Source: Terrirubrum sp051646285 (GTDB lineage: Bacteria > Pseudomonadota > Alphaproteobacteria > Rhizobiales > Beijerinckiaceae). Taken from it: 13,919 nt of DNA. Shown here piece after piece: positions 1 to 7,691 of this stretch; position 1 is the stretch's first letter, and the number at the start of each line of letters is the position of its first letter. The position numbers were made by a program, and so were the translations under genes. Where the stretch lies: assembly GCA_051646285.1 (NCBI GenBank), contig JBOFCU010000150.1, positions 1-13,919 of the forward strand, written 5' to 3'. The notes beneath the pieces were generated by a model, which saw only the letters and a program-made list of their open reading frames with translations, made no database searches and was not told the origin of the DNA.

Positions 1-898
1 GGAAAAAACAAGACAGCCACAATGTGCGAATTTCTCGGAGAACTTGAACAGCCCCAAAACTTCTCTACACCAGGCAGATTAGAACCAGTGGCATCAAAAA
101 GCGAATTCTCAAGAACTCGATATATTTCATCTTGCCCCCAAGTTAAGTTCATATTGTCGCCTATGACAATTACAAAATTGTTATTTCTACCATATCTTTT
201 TGATTTTTTCTCAAGCATTTGCTCAATAGAAGGCGTTGCATCGCCAATCTTTGTAAAAGGACCTTCAAGATGTATTGAATGACTGAATTTTTTATCTGAC
301 ACCTTCCAGTGTAATTCTAATTGAATTACCCATTCATCTGTAGAAAATGTACCTACCTCAGAGCAACCCGCAACCCTTGGTTTATCAATCCATTTAATTA
401 CATCATTTTTTAATGGTTGAATCTTGGGAGATGAATTTCCAGACGTAACAAGCGAGTAATTGAAGAATGATCCATGCGGCAAATCCAAAGAATCAATAGC
501 GTCTCGCAATTTTCGAGCGTTTTTTGATACAGAAATTGCTTTTTTTGCTGGCGCGTTGGTTGTGACCTCAACAAAAAAGGAGTTTTTCGCTTCGTCTAAG
601 AAACCGAAATCTGGCCTATTTAAAGAACCCTCGAGCGGAGGGTGTATTGAAACTTTATAGCCGAGATTAAACAAAGCCTCCGCAACTACCAATTCAAGAA
701 TAGCCGATTGAAACTCGAAATGATTGCCCTTGCGTAGCCGACTGATTAGTCCAGAACGCTCATTGACATCAAGGCGACTGAGCCAACTGTTTACAGCTGC
801 TCTAAATTTGGCACACGCAGGCCACGCACTTTCGTCAATGAAATTGTACGTAGACTGACGCGAATTTTGAGGCGCTTTGTTTGTCCTTATCTTATCAT
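1..898 (-). pseudogene. PD-(D/E)XK nuclease-like orphan protein, frameshifted after its start codon; runs off the left edge
   Basis: A minus-strand frame (+ triplets starting at multiples of 3) is open from 887 to the left edge, about 295 codons, bounded upstream by TAA at 888-890. It is protein-like throughout: FQSAILELVVAEAL (Glu at 693), then RPDFGFLDE (615-591), then FFVEVTT (576-558). Glu / Pro-Asp / Glu-x-Thr resembles a PD-(D/E)XK nuclease core, with Thr where the catalytic Lys is usual. From memory, the layout matches uncharacterised orphan proteins reading ...RPDF...EA.... No in-frame ATG, GTG, CTG or TTG occurs before TTG at 690-692, which would remove the conserved N-terminal helices. 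An ATG at 896-898, 24 nt after the rpoD stop, reads Met-Ile-Arg-stop because ATAAG is duplicated in tandem; with one copy it would read MIRTNKAPQ into the long frame. The AT-rich composition suggests horizontal acquisition. It may be a recent pseudogene; a sequencing error or an unusual start is possible. The nuclease call is tentative. Confidence 0.7.
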
Positions 899-922
899 TG
901 AAAAGCAACAAATACGCTACCC

Positions 923-2977
923 TCAATTATCCAGAAAGCTCCTGAGCTTCCGGCTCCGGCTCGGATGCTTCAGTTTGCGCAGCGCCTTCGCCTCGATCTG
1001 GCGGATGCGTTCGCGCGTCACCGAGAATTGCTGGCCCACTTCCTCCAGCGTGTGATCGGTATTCATGCCGATGCCGAAGCGCATGCGCAGCACGCGCTCC
1101 TCGCGCGGTGTCAGCGAGGCCAGCACGCGCGTGGTGGTTTCGCGCAGATTGGCCTGAATCGCCGCATCAATCGGCAGGATCGCGTTCTTGTCCTCGATGA
1201 AATCGCCGAGGTGGGAATCTTCCTCGTCGCCAATCGGCGTTTCCAGAGAAATCGGCTCCTTGGCGATTTTCAGCACCTTGCGCACTTTTTCCAGCGGCAT
1301 GGCGAGTTTTTCCGCCAATTCCTCAGGCGTCGGTTCGCGGCCTGATTCATGCAGCATCTGGCGCGAGGTGCGGACGATCTTGTTGATCGTCTCGATCATG
1401 TGCACGGGGATGCGGATGGTGCGCGCCTGATCAGCGATGGAGCGCGTGATCGCCTGCCGGATCCACCATGTGGCATAGGTCGAGAATTTGTAGCCGCGGC
1501 GATATTCGAATTTATCCACCGCCTTCATCAGGCCGATATTGCCTTCCTGAATGAGGTCGAGAAATTGCAGGCCGCGATTGGTGTATTTTTTCGCAATCGA
1601 AATGACGAGACGCAAATTGGCCTCGATCATTTCCTTCTTGGCCTGGCGCATTTCGCGCTCGCCCTTTTGCACCATCGCAACGATCTTGCGGAACTCGGTG
1701 ATTTCAAGGCCAGTTTCCTGCGCAAGGGAATGAATCGCGTCACGCAGATCGTGAATCCGGTCCTTTTCCTTGCCGATAAAATCTTTCCAGCCTTTGGAGG
1801 TGAGCTTCGAAACGCGCATCAGCCATTTCGAATCCATTTCCGCGCCCTGCCATTCCGACAGGAAACTCTCGCGCGCCACGCCATAGGTTTCAGCAAGCCG
1901 CATCAGGCGCACTTCATTGCCCATCAGGCGCTTGTTGATGTCGTAAAGCTGCTCCACCAGAGCATCAATGCGGTTCTGGTTGAGCGAGAGGGATTTCACA
2001 TCAGTGACGATGTCTTCCTTGAGCTTCTTGTGCTTGCGGTCCTGCGCCGGAGTCAGCGCCACATTGGTGAGCTTGCCCTCCACCTTCTGGTCCTGAAGGC
2101 GGCGCAGTTTTTTATATTCGCTGGCAATGCGGTCGAAGGTTTCGAGAACGCGCGGCTTCAGCTCCGCTTCCATGGCGGAGAGCGACACGTTGTTTTCGAG
2201 ATCATCCTCATCGGCATCGGCTTCCGACTGCGGCTGTTCGCCCTCGCCTTCCTCATCCTCGTCACCCGTGCGGCGCGGCGGTGGCGGTGGTGAATTCATC
2301 GGGTTGAGGTTGGGCATGACCGGCGGCGGCGGCGGCGCATTTTTGGCGTCCGGCCCCGCATAGGTGGCTTCAAGGTCAATAATGTCGCGCAGCAGAACCT
2401 TGCCTTCGTTCAACTCGTCGCGCCAGATGATGATGGCCTGAAAGGTCAGCGGATTTTCGCACAGGCCGGCAATCATGGCCTCGCGGCCAGCCTCGATACG
2501 CTTGGCGATGGCGATTTCGCCCTCGCGCGACAGAAGCTCGACCGAACCCATTTCGCGCAAATACATCCGCACCGGATCATCGGTGCGGTCCACCGGCTCA
2601 GAGGTTTTTTCGGCCTTGGCAACAGCATTGCGCGAGGCCTCGACAACCTCACCGCCCTCCGGCTCATCCTCCTCCGCCTCTTCGCGGGTTTCGCCCTCGG
2701 TTTCCTGCTCTTCATTTTCAACGACGTTGATGCCCATATCATTGAGCATCGCGTTCATGTCCTCGATCTGGTCCGAAGTGAACGATGTCGCCGGCATGAC
2801 TTCATTGATCTGGTCGATGGTGATGAAGCCGCGCTTCTTGGCGAGCTTGATCATGCGCTTGACCGCAGCATCATTCATATCGAGCAACGGACCGTCAGCC
2901 GCCGCCTCGAGCTTGGCTTCACCTTCGGTCTTATCGGTCGATTTGACCGCTGTCTTGCTTGCCGTCTTGGCTACCAT
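923..2977 (-). CDS. rpoD: RNA polymerase primary sigma factor (sigma-70, RpoD)
   Basis: This is the housekeeping sigma factor that directs RNA polymerase to -10/-35 promoters. I start it at 2977 (684 aa): MVAKTASK has a GGGAG ribosome site 6 nt upstream and leads into the expected DGPLLDMND of region 1.1, whereas the longer frame to 3049 begins with unrelated residues. Region 1.1 is at about 28-85 and is followed by an acidic linker to about 110. Region 1.2 is at about 133-166 (DDPVRMYLREMGSVELL). The large non-conserved region covers about 167-445. Region 2 is at about 446-520 (FEYRRGYKFSTYATWWIRQA, which reads the -10). Region 3 is at about 524-600. Region 4 is at about 613-680 with the -35 helix-turn-helix VTRERIRQIEAKAL. 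The protein ends LRSFLDN, as expected. The non-conserved region carries two proline runs (215-219 and 230-234) and a Glu/Asp stretch to about 262. It lies 185 nt downstream of dnaG and probably has its own promoter there. Confidence 0.97.
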   Translation of the reverse strand: MVAKTASKTAVKSTDKTEGEAKLEAAADGPLLDMNDAAVKRMIKLAKKRGFITIDQINEVMPATSFTSDQIEDMNAMLNDMGINVVENEEQETEGETREEAEEDEPEGGEVVEASRNAVAKAEKTSEPVDRTDDPVRMYLREMGSVELLSREGEIAIAKRIEAGREAMIAGLCENPLTFQAIIIWRDELNEGKVLLRDIIDLEATYAGPDAKNAPPPPPVMPNLNPMNSPPPPPRRTGDEDEEGEGEQPQSEADADEDDLENNVSLSAMEAELKPRVLETFDRIASEYKKLRRLQDQKVEGKLTNVALTPAQDRKHKKLKEDIVTDVKSLSLNQNRIDALVEQLYDINKRLMGNEVRLMRLAETYGVARESFLSEWQGAEMDSKWLMRVSKLTSKGWKDFIGKEKDRIHDLRDAIHSLAQETGLEITEFRKIVAMVQKGEREMRQAKKEMIEANLRLVISIAKKYTNRGLQFLDLIQEGNIGLMKAVDKFEYRRGYKFSTYATWWIRQAITRSIADQARTIRIPVHMIETINKIVRTSRQMLHESGREPTPEELAEKLAMPLEKVRKVLKIAKEPISLETPIGDEEDSHLGDFIEDKNAILPIDAAIQANLRETTTRVLASLTPREERVLRMRFGIGMNTDHTLEEVGQQFSVTRERIRQIEAKALRKLKHPSRSRKLRSFLDN

Positions 2978-3071
2978 CTGGCGCTCCCGGTCGTCACAAA
3001 GCCTGTCCGCCAGCTTCATAACGACGTGATGGCCCGGACGATTCATCATCCGCGCCTGCTGATTCTGTTCA

Positions 3072-3109
3072 ATTTTACCCTGCCCCGAAGGACATTAAGA
3101 GCGGCTTAA
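3072..3109 (-). promoter_or_regulatory. Predicted rpoD promoter with a full CtrA-type box over the -35 region
   Basis: In the dnaG-rpoD gap the sequence TTAAGAGCGGCTTAA (3095-3109) is a perfect TTAA-N7-TTAA, the known binding consensus of the alphaproteobacterial cell-cycle regulator CtrA. It is also nearly palindromic. On the minus strand the proximal TTAA (3095-3098) is followed by 17 nt and then TAAAAT (3072-3077), a -10-like hexamer. A half-site over the -35 position is the arrangement of CtrA-activated promoters. The box lies about 120-130 nt upstream of the chosen rpoD start. The motif is seen directly; CtrA control of rpoD is inference, and ctrA itself is not in this window. Confidence 0.5.
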
Positions 3110-3162
3110 CCAAGCCATCCCAAGGTTATCCGCCGTTTCCCTATCGCAAATGCCGGCCAATT

Positions 3163-5079
3163 CTAGCTCTTTTTTGCCGGCACACTGGCTGAGAGCCCTT
3201 CCACATCCGCTTCTGCCCCATCAAGCGCCTGAAGTTCGGCCTTGATTTCGCGAATACGTTCCAGTGCCGCCTCATTGCCATCCCGCGCCAATTCGCGTTC
3301 TGCTGCCTGCATATCGGTATGTAGGGTTGTAGCGCGCCGGTGCAAGACGAGCGCCTGCCGGAGATTGTCGGCAACACGGAAAGAATCGGCATCCGGATCG
3401 AGTGCCCACCGGTCACCGGGCCGCACCAGCGGTTCGAGCCGGGCAATCTGCGCGCCGAGCCCGATGCGGTTAAGCAAGGCAGGCACCGCGTCGGGTTCTG
3501 CGCCGGAAGCAATCGCATCCACCAGCCCGCGCCGGAGTTTTTCAGCCTCGCGGCCATTGAAATGCAGATCGGCGATATCATCGATCTGCCGCTCAAGTAT
3601 CTCCGGGTGGCGGGCCAGCAGGGTCAAGATCAGTGCCTCGCGTGAGCTCACTGCCGGCTTGGCCGTAAACATCGCGCTGCCAGTCAGGCGGGTGGATGCC
3701 CGCGCTGGCGTTGAGCGATAGCCGCCAGGCACACCAACACCGGGACGTCCGCCAAAACGGCCATCATTACGCTGTCGAAACGATCCGCCGCGCGGATAGG
3801 TGGTCTGCGCCGGCGCAAACAGGGCCGCCAGCCGCGCGTCAATTTCGGTGCGGTAGTGGCGGCGCACGGCCTCGTCTTTCACCGCATTGAGAGCATCTTT
3901 GACCCGCTTCTCAAAGGCCGCCCGCCGCTCCGGCGTATCCATGGGCGCCGCTTCTGTCTCGCGCACCCACAACAGATCGACCATCGGCCGGGCCGCCTGC
4001 AACACCGTTTCGATGGCGGCCGAACCGGACTGGCGGTAGAGATCGTCAGGGTCCTGCCCCTCTGGCAGCAATGCAAACCGCAAGGACTTTCCAGCCTGAA
4101 CCAGCGGCAGCGCCACATCGATGGCCCGGTAGGCGGCGCGCCGGCCGGCCTTGTCACCATCGAAACACAGGATCGGCTCGTCGGCCATGCGCCACAGCAG
4201 GCCGATCTGGTCTTCCGTCAAAGCAGTGCCGAGCGGTGCCACGCTGTTGGGAAAGCCCGCCCGCGTCATGGCAATCACATCGACATAGCCTTCAACGGCG
4301 ATGACCATGCCCCTGTCATGAGCCGCCTTGCGGGCATTGTGATGATTGTAGACAACGCGGCCCTTGTGAAAGAGCGGCGTATCGGGCGAGTTGAGATATT
4401 TCGCCGGCACATCTGCTTCCATGGCGCGCCCGCCAAAAGCAATGATGCGCCCGCGCGCATCCGCAATCGGAAACATGATTCGGTCCCGGAACCGGTCATA
4501 GGGCACAGGAATATCGTCCCCATGCACCAGCAGACCGGCTTCAATCATCGCGTCACGGTCAACCCCCTTGCCGGCGAGATGATCGCGCAAGGCAAACCGC
4601 TCCCCCGGCGCATACCCAAGCCGGAAGGCCGCGCGCGTCGGCTGATCCAGTTCACGCCCGTCGAGATAGCGCCGCCCCTTGGCACCCGCCGCTCCGGCAA
4701 GCTGGTCCTGAAAGAACTGTGCCGCAAGCTCCATCACCTCATGCAGGGTTGAGCGCTGCTTCTCCTGCTCCTCCGCCTCCCGCGACATGTGCGGCACCGG
4801 CAGACCCGCTTCCTGGGCCAGCCGCTCCACAGCCTCAGGGAAACTCACCCCCTCGGTTTCCATCAGGAAGGTGAAGATGTTGCCATTCTTGCCGGAGGAA
4901 AAATCGAACCAGGCCTGCTTCTGGTCATTCACATAGAAGGATGGGGTTTTCTCCGCATTGAAGGGCGACAGGCCGCGCCATTCCCGCCCTGCCTGTTTCA
5001 AGGCGACACGCCGCCCCACGACAGCCGAAACCGGCAGCCGGGCTTTGATCTCCTCGATGAAGGATGGCGGGAAGCGCAT
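3163..5079 (-). CDS. dnaG: DNA primase DnaG, zinc-ligand-less variant
   Basis: DnaG makes the RNA primers for leading-strand initiation and Okazaki fragments, working with the DnaB helicase. The protein has 638 residues. The N-terminal domain aligns with the CHC2 zinc-binding fold (residues about 36-70), but all four ligand positions are changed: Ser38 and Asn41 in SPFNAEKTPSF, Asp59 and Ser62 in WFDFSSGKNG, where CPFH and CFGC are usual. The catalytic core is intact: the basic motif YDRFRDRIMFPI (194-205), and a TOPRIM domain with EGYVDVIA (Glu263) and FDGDKAG (Asp307, Asp309), followed by LLPEGQDPDDLYRQ (337-350). The C-terminal helicase-binding half from about 430 is Arg-rich and divergent, as usual. 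The start is ATG with AAAGG about 8 nt upstream. rpoD lies directly downstream, the classic macromolecular-synthesis pair. From memory, other Hyphomicrobiales primases also lack the zinc ligands, so this is probably a lineage trait and not decay. Confidence 0.97.
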   Translation of the reverse strand: MRFPPSFIEEIKARLPVSAVVGRRVALKQAGREWRGLSPFNAEKTPSFYVNDQKQAWFDFSSGKNGNIFTFLMETEGVSFPEAVERLAQEAGLPVPHMSREAEEQEKQRSTLHEVMELAAQFFQDQLAGAAGAKGRRYLDGRELDQPTRAAFRLGYAPGERFALRDHLAGKGVDRDAMIEAGLLVHGDDIPVPYDRFRDRIMFPIADARGRIIAFGGRAMEADVPAKYLNSPDTPLFHKGRVVYNHHNARKAAHDRGMVIAVEGYVDVIAMTRAGFPNSVAPLGTALTEDQIGLLWRMADEPILCFDGDKAGRRAAYRAIDVALPLVQAGKSLRFALLPEGQDPDDLYRQSGSAAIETVLQAARPMVDLLWVRETEAAPMDTPERRAAFEKRVKDALNAVKDEAVRRHYRTEIDARLAALFAPAQTTYPRGGSFRQRNDGRFGGRPGVGVPGGYRSTPARASTRLTGSAMFTAKPAVSSREALILTLLARHPEILERQIDDIADLHFNGREAEKLRRGLVDAIASGAEPDAVPALLNRIGLGAQIARLEPLVRPGDRWALDPDADSFRVADNLRQALVLHRRATTLHTDMQAAERELARDGNEAALERIREIKAELQALDGAEADVEGLSASVPAKKS

Positions 5080-5102
5080 GGCCTGCCTTTAGCACGCGGG
5101 CC

Positions 5103-5154
5103 CAGGGTTGTAGCCCTGCAAAATCGCCAGACGCCAACAGGCGCGCACCTGTTG
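5103..5154. repeat. Two short hairpins in the chaA-dnaG gap
   Basis: The gap 5080-5170 holds two perfect inverted repeats. The first is CAACAGG / CCTGTTG (5135-5141 and 5148-5154) around a 6-nt loop, starting 16 nt after the chaA stop. The second is CAGGG / CCCTG (5103-5107 and 5114-5118), 23 nt before the dnaG start. Neither is followed directly by a T-run on the minus strand; a short ATTTT lies between them. They could form a weak terminator for the upstream operon or leader structure for dnaG. A TTGGCG-N18-CTACAA pair that might be a dnaG promoter overlaps the region, but I would not rely on it. Confidence 0.35.
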
Positions 5155-5170
5155 ATAACCCTGTGAATTC

Positions 5171-6274
5171 CTACGGCACCATCGCCAGAAAAACGAAGGC
5201 GGCGAAAATCACCAGATGCACCACGCCTGACAGGATATTGGTCCGCCCCGCACCAAACGTCAGCAGGCTTGCGAAAAAAGTCAGCGCGAGCAAGATCTGG
5301 TCGGCAGCACTCACGCCGAGCACGAGCGGCTTGTTGAACAGCAGGCTCATCGCCCCCACAGCGGGCATGGTCATGCCAATGGTGGCGAGCGATGACCCCA
5401 GCGCGAGGTTGACGCTTTTTTGCAATTCGTCACGCTTGGCCGCCTGCACGGCAGCCAGACCCTCGGGCAGCAAAATCACGGCGGCAACGATAATGCCGAT
5501 GATGGTACGCGGCATGTTCGCGGCCACCACACCGGCTTCCACCACCAGCGAGAATTTTTTGGACAACAGAATTACACCGGCCAGCGCAACAATCAGCCAG
5601 AACAGGCTGAGCCACATCTCGCGGTCAGACACATGCGCGTGGGCCTGTTCATCCTTGTCACCGGCAACAATGAAATAATCACGATGCCGCACGGTCTGGA
5701 TATAAAGAAAGGCCGCATAGAGCACGAGCGTGACAACACTGACGAAAACAAGCTGTGCTGTTGAATAAACCGGCCCGGGCGTCGTGCGTGTATGCTCAGG
5801 CAACACCAGCGTCAGCACAGCCATGGTGACAAGCACAAGCAGGTAGGATGTTGCGCCGCGCGTGCGGAAGCCCTGTTCACCGTGGCGCAAGCCGCCCACA
5901 AGAATGCAAAGCCCCACAAGGCCGTTGCACACAATCATGATCACCGCATAGACCGTATCGCGCGCCAGCATCGGGCTGGCATCATTCGACAGCATCACAG
6001 AGGCAATCAGCGCCACCTCAATCACCGTCACCGCAGCCGTAAGAATGAGTGTGCCATAAGGCTCACCCGTGCGGTGGGCGATAATTTCCGCGTGATGCAC
6101 GGCCGCAAATACAGTGCCAAATAAAATCAGGATCAGCGCGGCCGCAAGCCCAAGTCCCAGCGCATTGGGAACGAACACCGAGGTCATGCCGGCTGCCGTT
6201 GCAACAGCGAACAAAATCAGCGCGGCAACCGGAAAAAGCCAGGTCGATCTTGGTAATTTGACCGGCGCGCTCAT
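5171..6274 (-). CDS. chaA: ChaA-type Ca2+(Na+)/H+ antiporter
   Basis: This is an inner-membrane cation/proton exchanger of the CaCA superfamily. Known ChaA proteins expel Ca2+, Na+ or K+ in exchange for protons, mainly under alkaline or salt stress. The protein has 367 residues, nearly the same as E. coli ChaA. About eleven hydrophobic segments are visible. The two internally repeated alpha motifs are clear: HRTGEPYGTLILTAAVTVIE at about 67-86, with the membrane-embedded Glu, and LLPEGLAAVQAAKRDELQ in the second half, followed by NLALGSSLATIGMTMPAV. A charged cytoplasmic loop (DKDEQAHAHVSDRE) separates the halves, where E. coli ChaA has an acidic/His loop. The start ATG overlaps the methyltransferase stop (ATGA, 4 bp), and I see no strong ribosome site, so translational coupling is likely. 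Ion preference cannot be read from sequence. Confidence 0.9.
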   Translation of the reverse strand: MSAPVKLPRSTWLFPVAALILFAVATAAGMTSVFVPNALGLGLAAALILILFGTVFAAVHHAEIIAHRTGEPYGTLILTAAVTVIEVALIASVMLSNDASPMLARDTVYAVIMIVCNGLVGLCILVGGLRHGEQGFRTRGATSYLLVLVTMAVLTLVLPEHTRTTPGPVYSTAQLVFVSVVTLVLYAAFLYIQTVRHRDYFIVAGDKDEQAHAHVSDREMWLSLFWLIVALAGVILLSKKFSLVVEAGVVAANMPRTIIGIIVAAVILLPEGLAAVQAAKRDELQKSVNLALGSSLATIGMTMPAVGAMSLLFNKPLVLGVSAADQILLALTFFASLLTFGAGRTNILSGVVHLVIFAAFVFLAMVP

Positions 6275-6987
6275 TGTTGACCGGTAGCCGCCAGACGCCG
6301 CGAAGCGACGAACGTCATGCGGGCCTGATTGTGACCGATATTCGGGCGATGGCGGGTCACGGCAAAACCATGATTATCCAGCAGCGCCATCATATCGGCT
6401 TCGTGATAACAGGTCAGGCCGAGGGCCCCGCGAATTTTGCGGTAGTCAGACAAGGCCGTTTTGATCAGCCCGGCGAGTGCAGCCATCAGAAATCCGCCCT
6501 CGCGGCCAAACCGCAGCAAGGCCATGGCATCCGTCAGCGAATTAAGATCCGGCGGCAAGATATCACCCAGCACAAGCCGGCCACCGGGCTTGAGTTTGCG
6601 CTGCCATTGCTCCAGCAAGGCCTGAAAATCCTCGCGGCTGAGATATTGCAGCAGCGAATTGGCGACAACCATATCAAGTGAGTCATCGGGTATGCGCGCG
6701 TCAATATCCTCTGGCGCCAGCACAATCATGCGCTGGTCATTGGCATAGCGCGCGGCCACACGCGCCCGCACCGTCGGCGCACCATCGCACAAATACAGGA
6801 CAGTGCAGCGCGCCGCCATCGTCAGCGCACCGCGCGCTTCACCACAGCCATGATCAAGAACAACCGCGCCGCCGAACGGAATCAGTGCAGCAATATCACG
6901 GGCCACGCGCGCATCATGCAGCTGTTTATGCCGTTCGTTGACATAAACCGGGGAGTCGCCATCCCAATATTCGCGCCAGGATTTCAT
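6271..6987 (-). CDS. Class I SAM-dependent methyltransferase, substrate unknown
   Basis: This 238-residue protein has a Rossmann-type methyltransferase fold. Motif I is VVLDHGCGEARG (42-53), which binds S-adenosylmethionine. An acidic residue after the next strand is in LYLCDGAP (64-71). Motif II/III is MVVANSLLQYLS (106-117). The post-motif KLKPGGRLVLGDILPP (131-146) is typical of small-molecule methyltransferases of the Methyltransf_11/25 type. The C-terminal part after about 160 (helical GGFLMAALAGLIKTAL) is not typical of RNA or protein methylases that I recognise. The N-terminal SWREYWDGDSPVYVNERH resembles the start of uncharacterised methyltransferases found near lipid or polysaccharide genes. 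It lies 19 nt downstream of the cytochrome gene and overlaps chaA by 4 bp. The substrate is not evident. Confidence 0.85.
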   Translation of the reverse strand: MKSWREYWDGDSPVYVNERHKQLHDARVARDIAALIPFGGAVVLDHGCGEARGALTMAARCTVLYLCDGAPTVRARVAARYANDQRMIVLAPEDIDARIPDDSLDMVVANSLLQYLSREDFQALLEQWQRKLKPGGRLVLGDILPPDLNSLTDAMALLRFGREGGFLMAALAGLIKTALSDYRKIRGALGLTCYHEADMMALLDNHGFAVTRHRPNIGHNQARMTFVASRRLAATGQQ

Positions 6988-7006
6988 CGCAGATATTTCT
7001 CAACAT

Positions 7007-7366
7007 TCAGCGCTTTGAGCGCCGCGACACACTTTTGATATAGGATAACAACGCCTCGATATGCGGCGGTTCAAGGGTAAATTCCGGCATGCCCGGATGA
7101 CCTGTGACGATACCTTCGGCAAACGCCTCATCCAGGTCCTCCACCTTGTATTTGCGTCCGATCACCCGGAAGGGCGGGGAGCGTGGGTTGGGACTTGTGC
7201 CGGTCTTTTCAATCGCGTGGCAGGAAGCACAGTGGGTCAGCGCCAGCCTGCGCCCCTGCGCCACGGACTGGGCGTTGGCAGGCATACTGGCGAGCACTGC
7301 TATTGTGCAGGCCAATACGGAAAAGCGCGGCGCGGCGATCTGCGCAAAACCAGTGAACACTGTCAT
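7007..7366 (-). CDS. Small periplasmic c-type cytochrome
   Basis: This is a predicted one-haem electron carrier of 119 residues. I start it at 7366 because AGGAGG lies 8 nt upstream; the longer frame to 7393 has no such site. Residues 15-32 form a signal peptide with likely cleavage after ANA (SMPANA/QS). The haem-attachment motif is CASCH (46-50), and the distal Met ligand is probably Met93 in HPGMPEF, both as in class I cytochromes. A C-terminal helix (HIEALLSYIKSV) packs on the haem in this family, and the tail is basic (RRSKR). It heads a minus-strand run with the methyltransferase and chaA. The redox partner is unknown; similar short cytochromes are common as orphans in alphaproteobacteria. 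Confidence 0.9.
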   Translation of the reverse strand: MTVFTGFAQIAAPRFSVLACTIAVLASMPANAQSVAQGRRLALTHCASCHAIEKTGTSPNPRSPPFRVIGRKYKVEDLDEAFAEGIVTGHPGMPEFTLEPPHIEALLSYIKSVSRRSKR

Positions 7367-7506
7367 CGAATCGTCCTCCTGCTGATTATGCATGGCCTAC
7401 AGACAATGCGCCTGCTGCGCATCCCGCAATGATGCCGCGCAAAAGCTGGAACTTCCCTGTCTGAAACCCGTTTTACATGGGCGGGGCAGCAGCGGAGACG
7501 ATCATC

Positions 7507-7689
7507 ATGACGAATGAGCCTCACATGCGCCCAGACGCACAGCGTAACGCCGAAAACAGCACTGTCATCGGCGCAACCAAAGCCCGTGGCGGCATCAACG
7601 CGAATGTCCGCTATATTCTGGGTTTCAGCACAACCGGTGCGATTATCGCCCTCGCGCTGGTCTATTTCGTATTTTTTACAACACCTTAG
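7507..7689 (+). CDS. Small single-pass membrane protein of unknown function
   Basis: A 60-residue ORF begins at ATG 7507 with GGAGA 8 nt upstream; the in-frame ATG at 7477 lacks such a site. The first ~35 residues are polar, including ARGG (27-30), followed by VRYILGF and one hydrophobic helix at about 37-57 ending in FVFFTTP. The pattern ARGG...VRY followed by a terminal membrane helix is one I have seen, from memory, in many small uncharacterised Hyphomicrobiales proteins. The N terminus is probably cytoplasmic (Arg flank). It is divergent from the cytochrome gene (140-nt gap) and convergent with carA, with only 2 nt between the stop codons, so the transcripts must overlap or terminate inside each other. 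I cannot assign a function. Confidence 0.7.
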   Translation: MTNEPHMRPDAQRNAENSTVIGATKARGGINANVRYILGFSTTGAIIALALVYFVFFTTP

Positions 7690-7691
7690 AC

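Noticed and set aside
22..660. Two + strand ORFs (22-282 and 460-660) in the AT-rich segment
   Set aside because: They are antisense to the long minus-strand frame, have no ribosome site and do not read like proteins. The minus frame has clear domain character.
1349..2293. 314-codon + strand ORF antisense to rpoD
   Set aside because: It is a mirror frame of a GC-rich gene; the minus strand encodes unmistakable sigma-70.
2978..3049. 24-residue N-terminal extension of RpoD
   Set aside because: The ATG at 2977 has a GGGAG ribosome site and leads into region 1.1; the extension is not family-like.
5151..5159. DnaA-box-like TTATCAACA (minus strand) upstream of dnaG
   Set aside because: One mismatch to TTATNCACA, single copy, and no cluster or AT-rich unwinding stretch.
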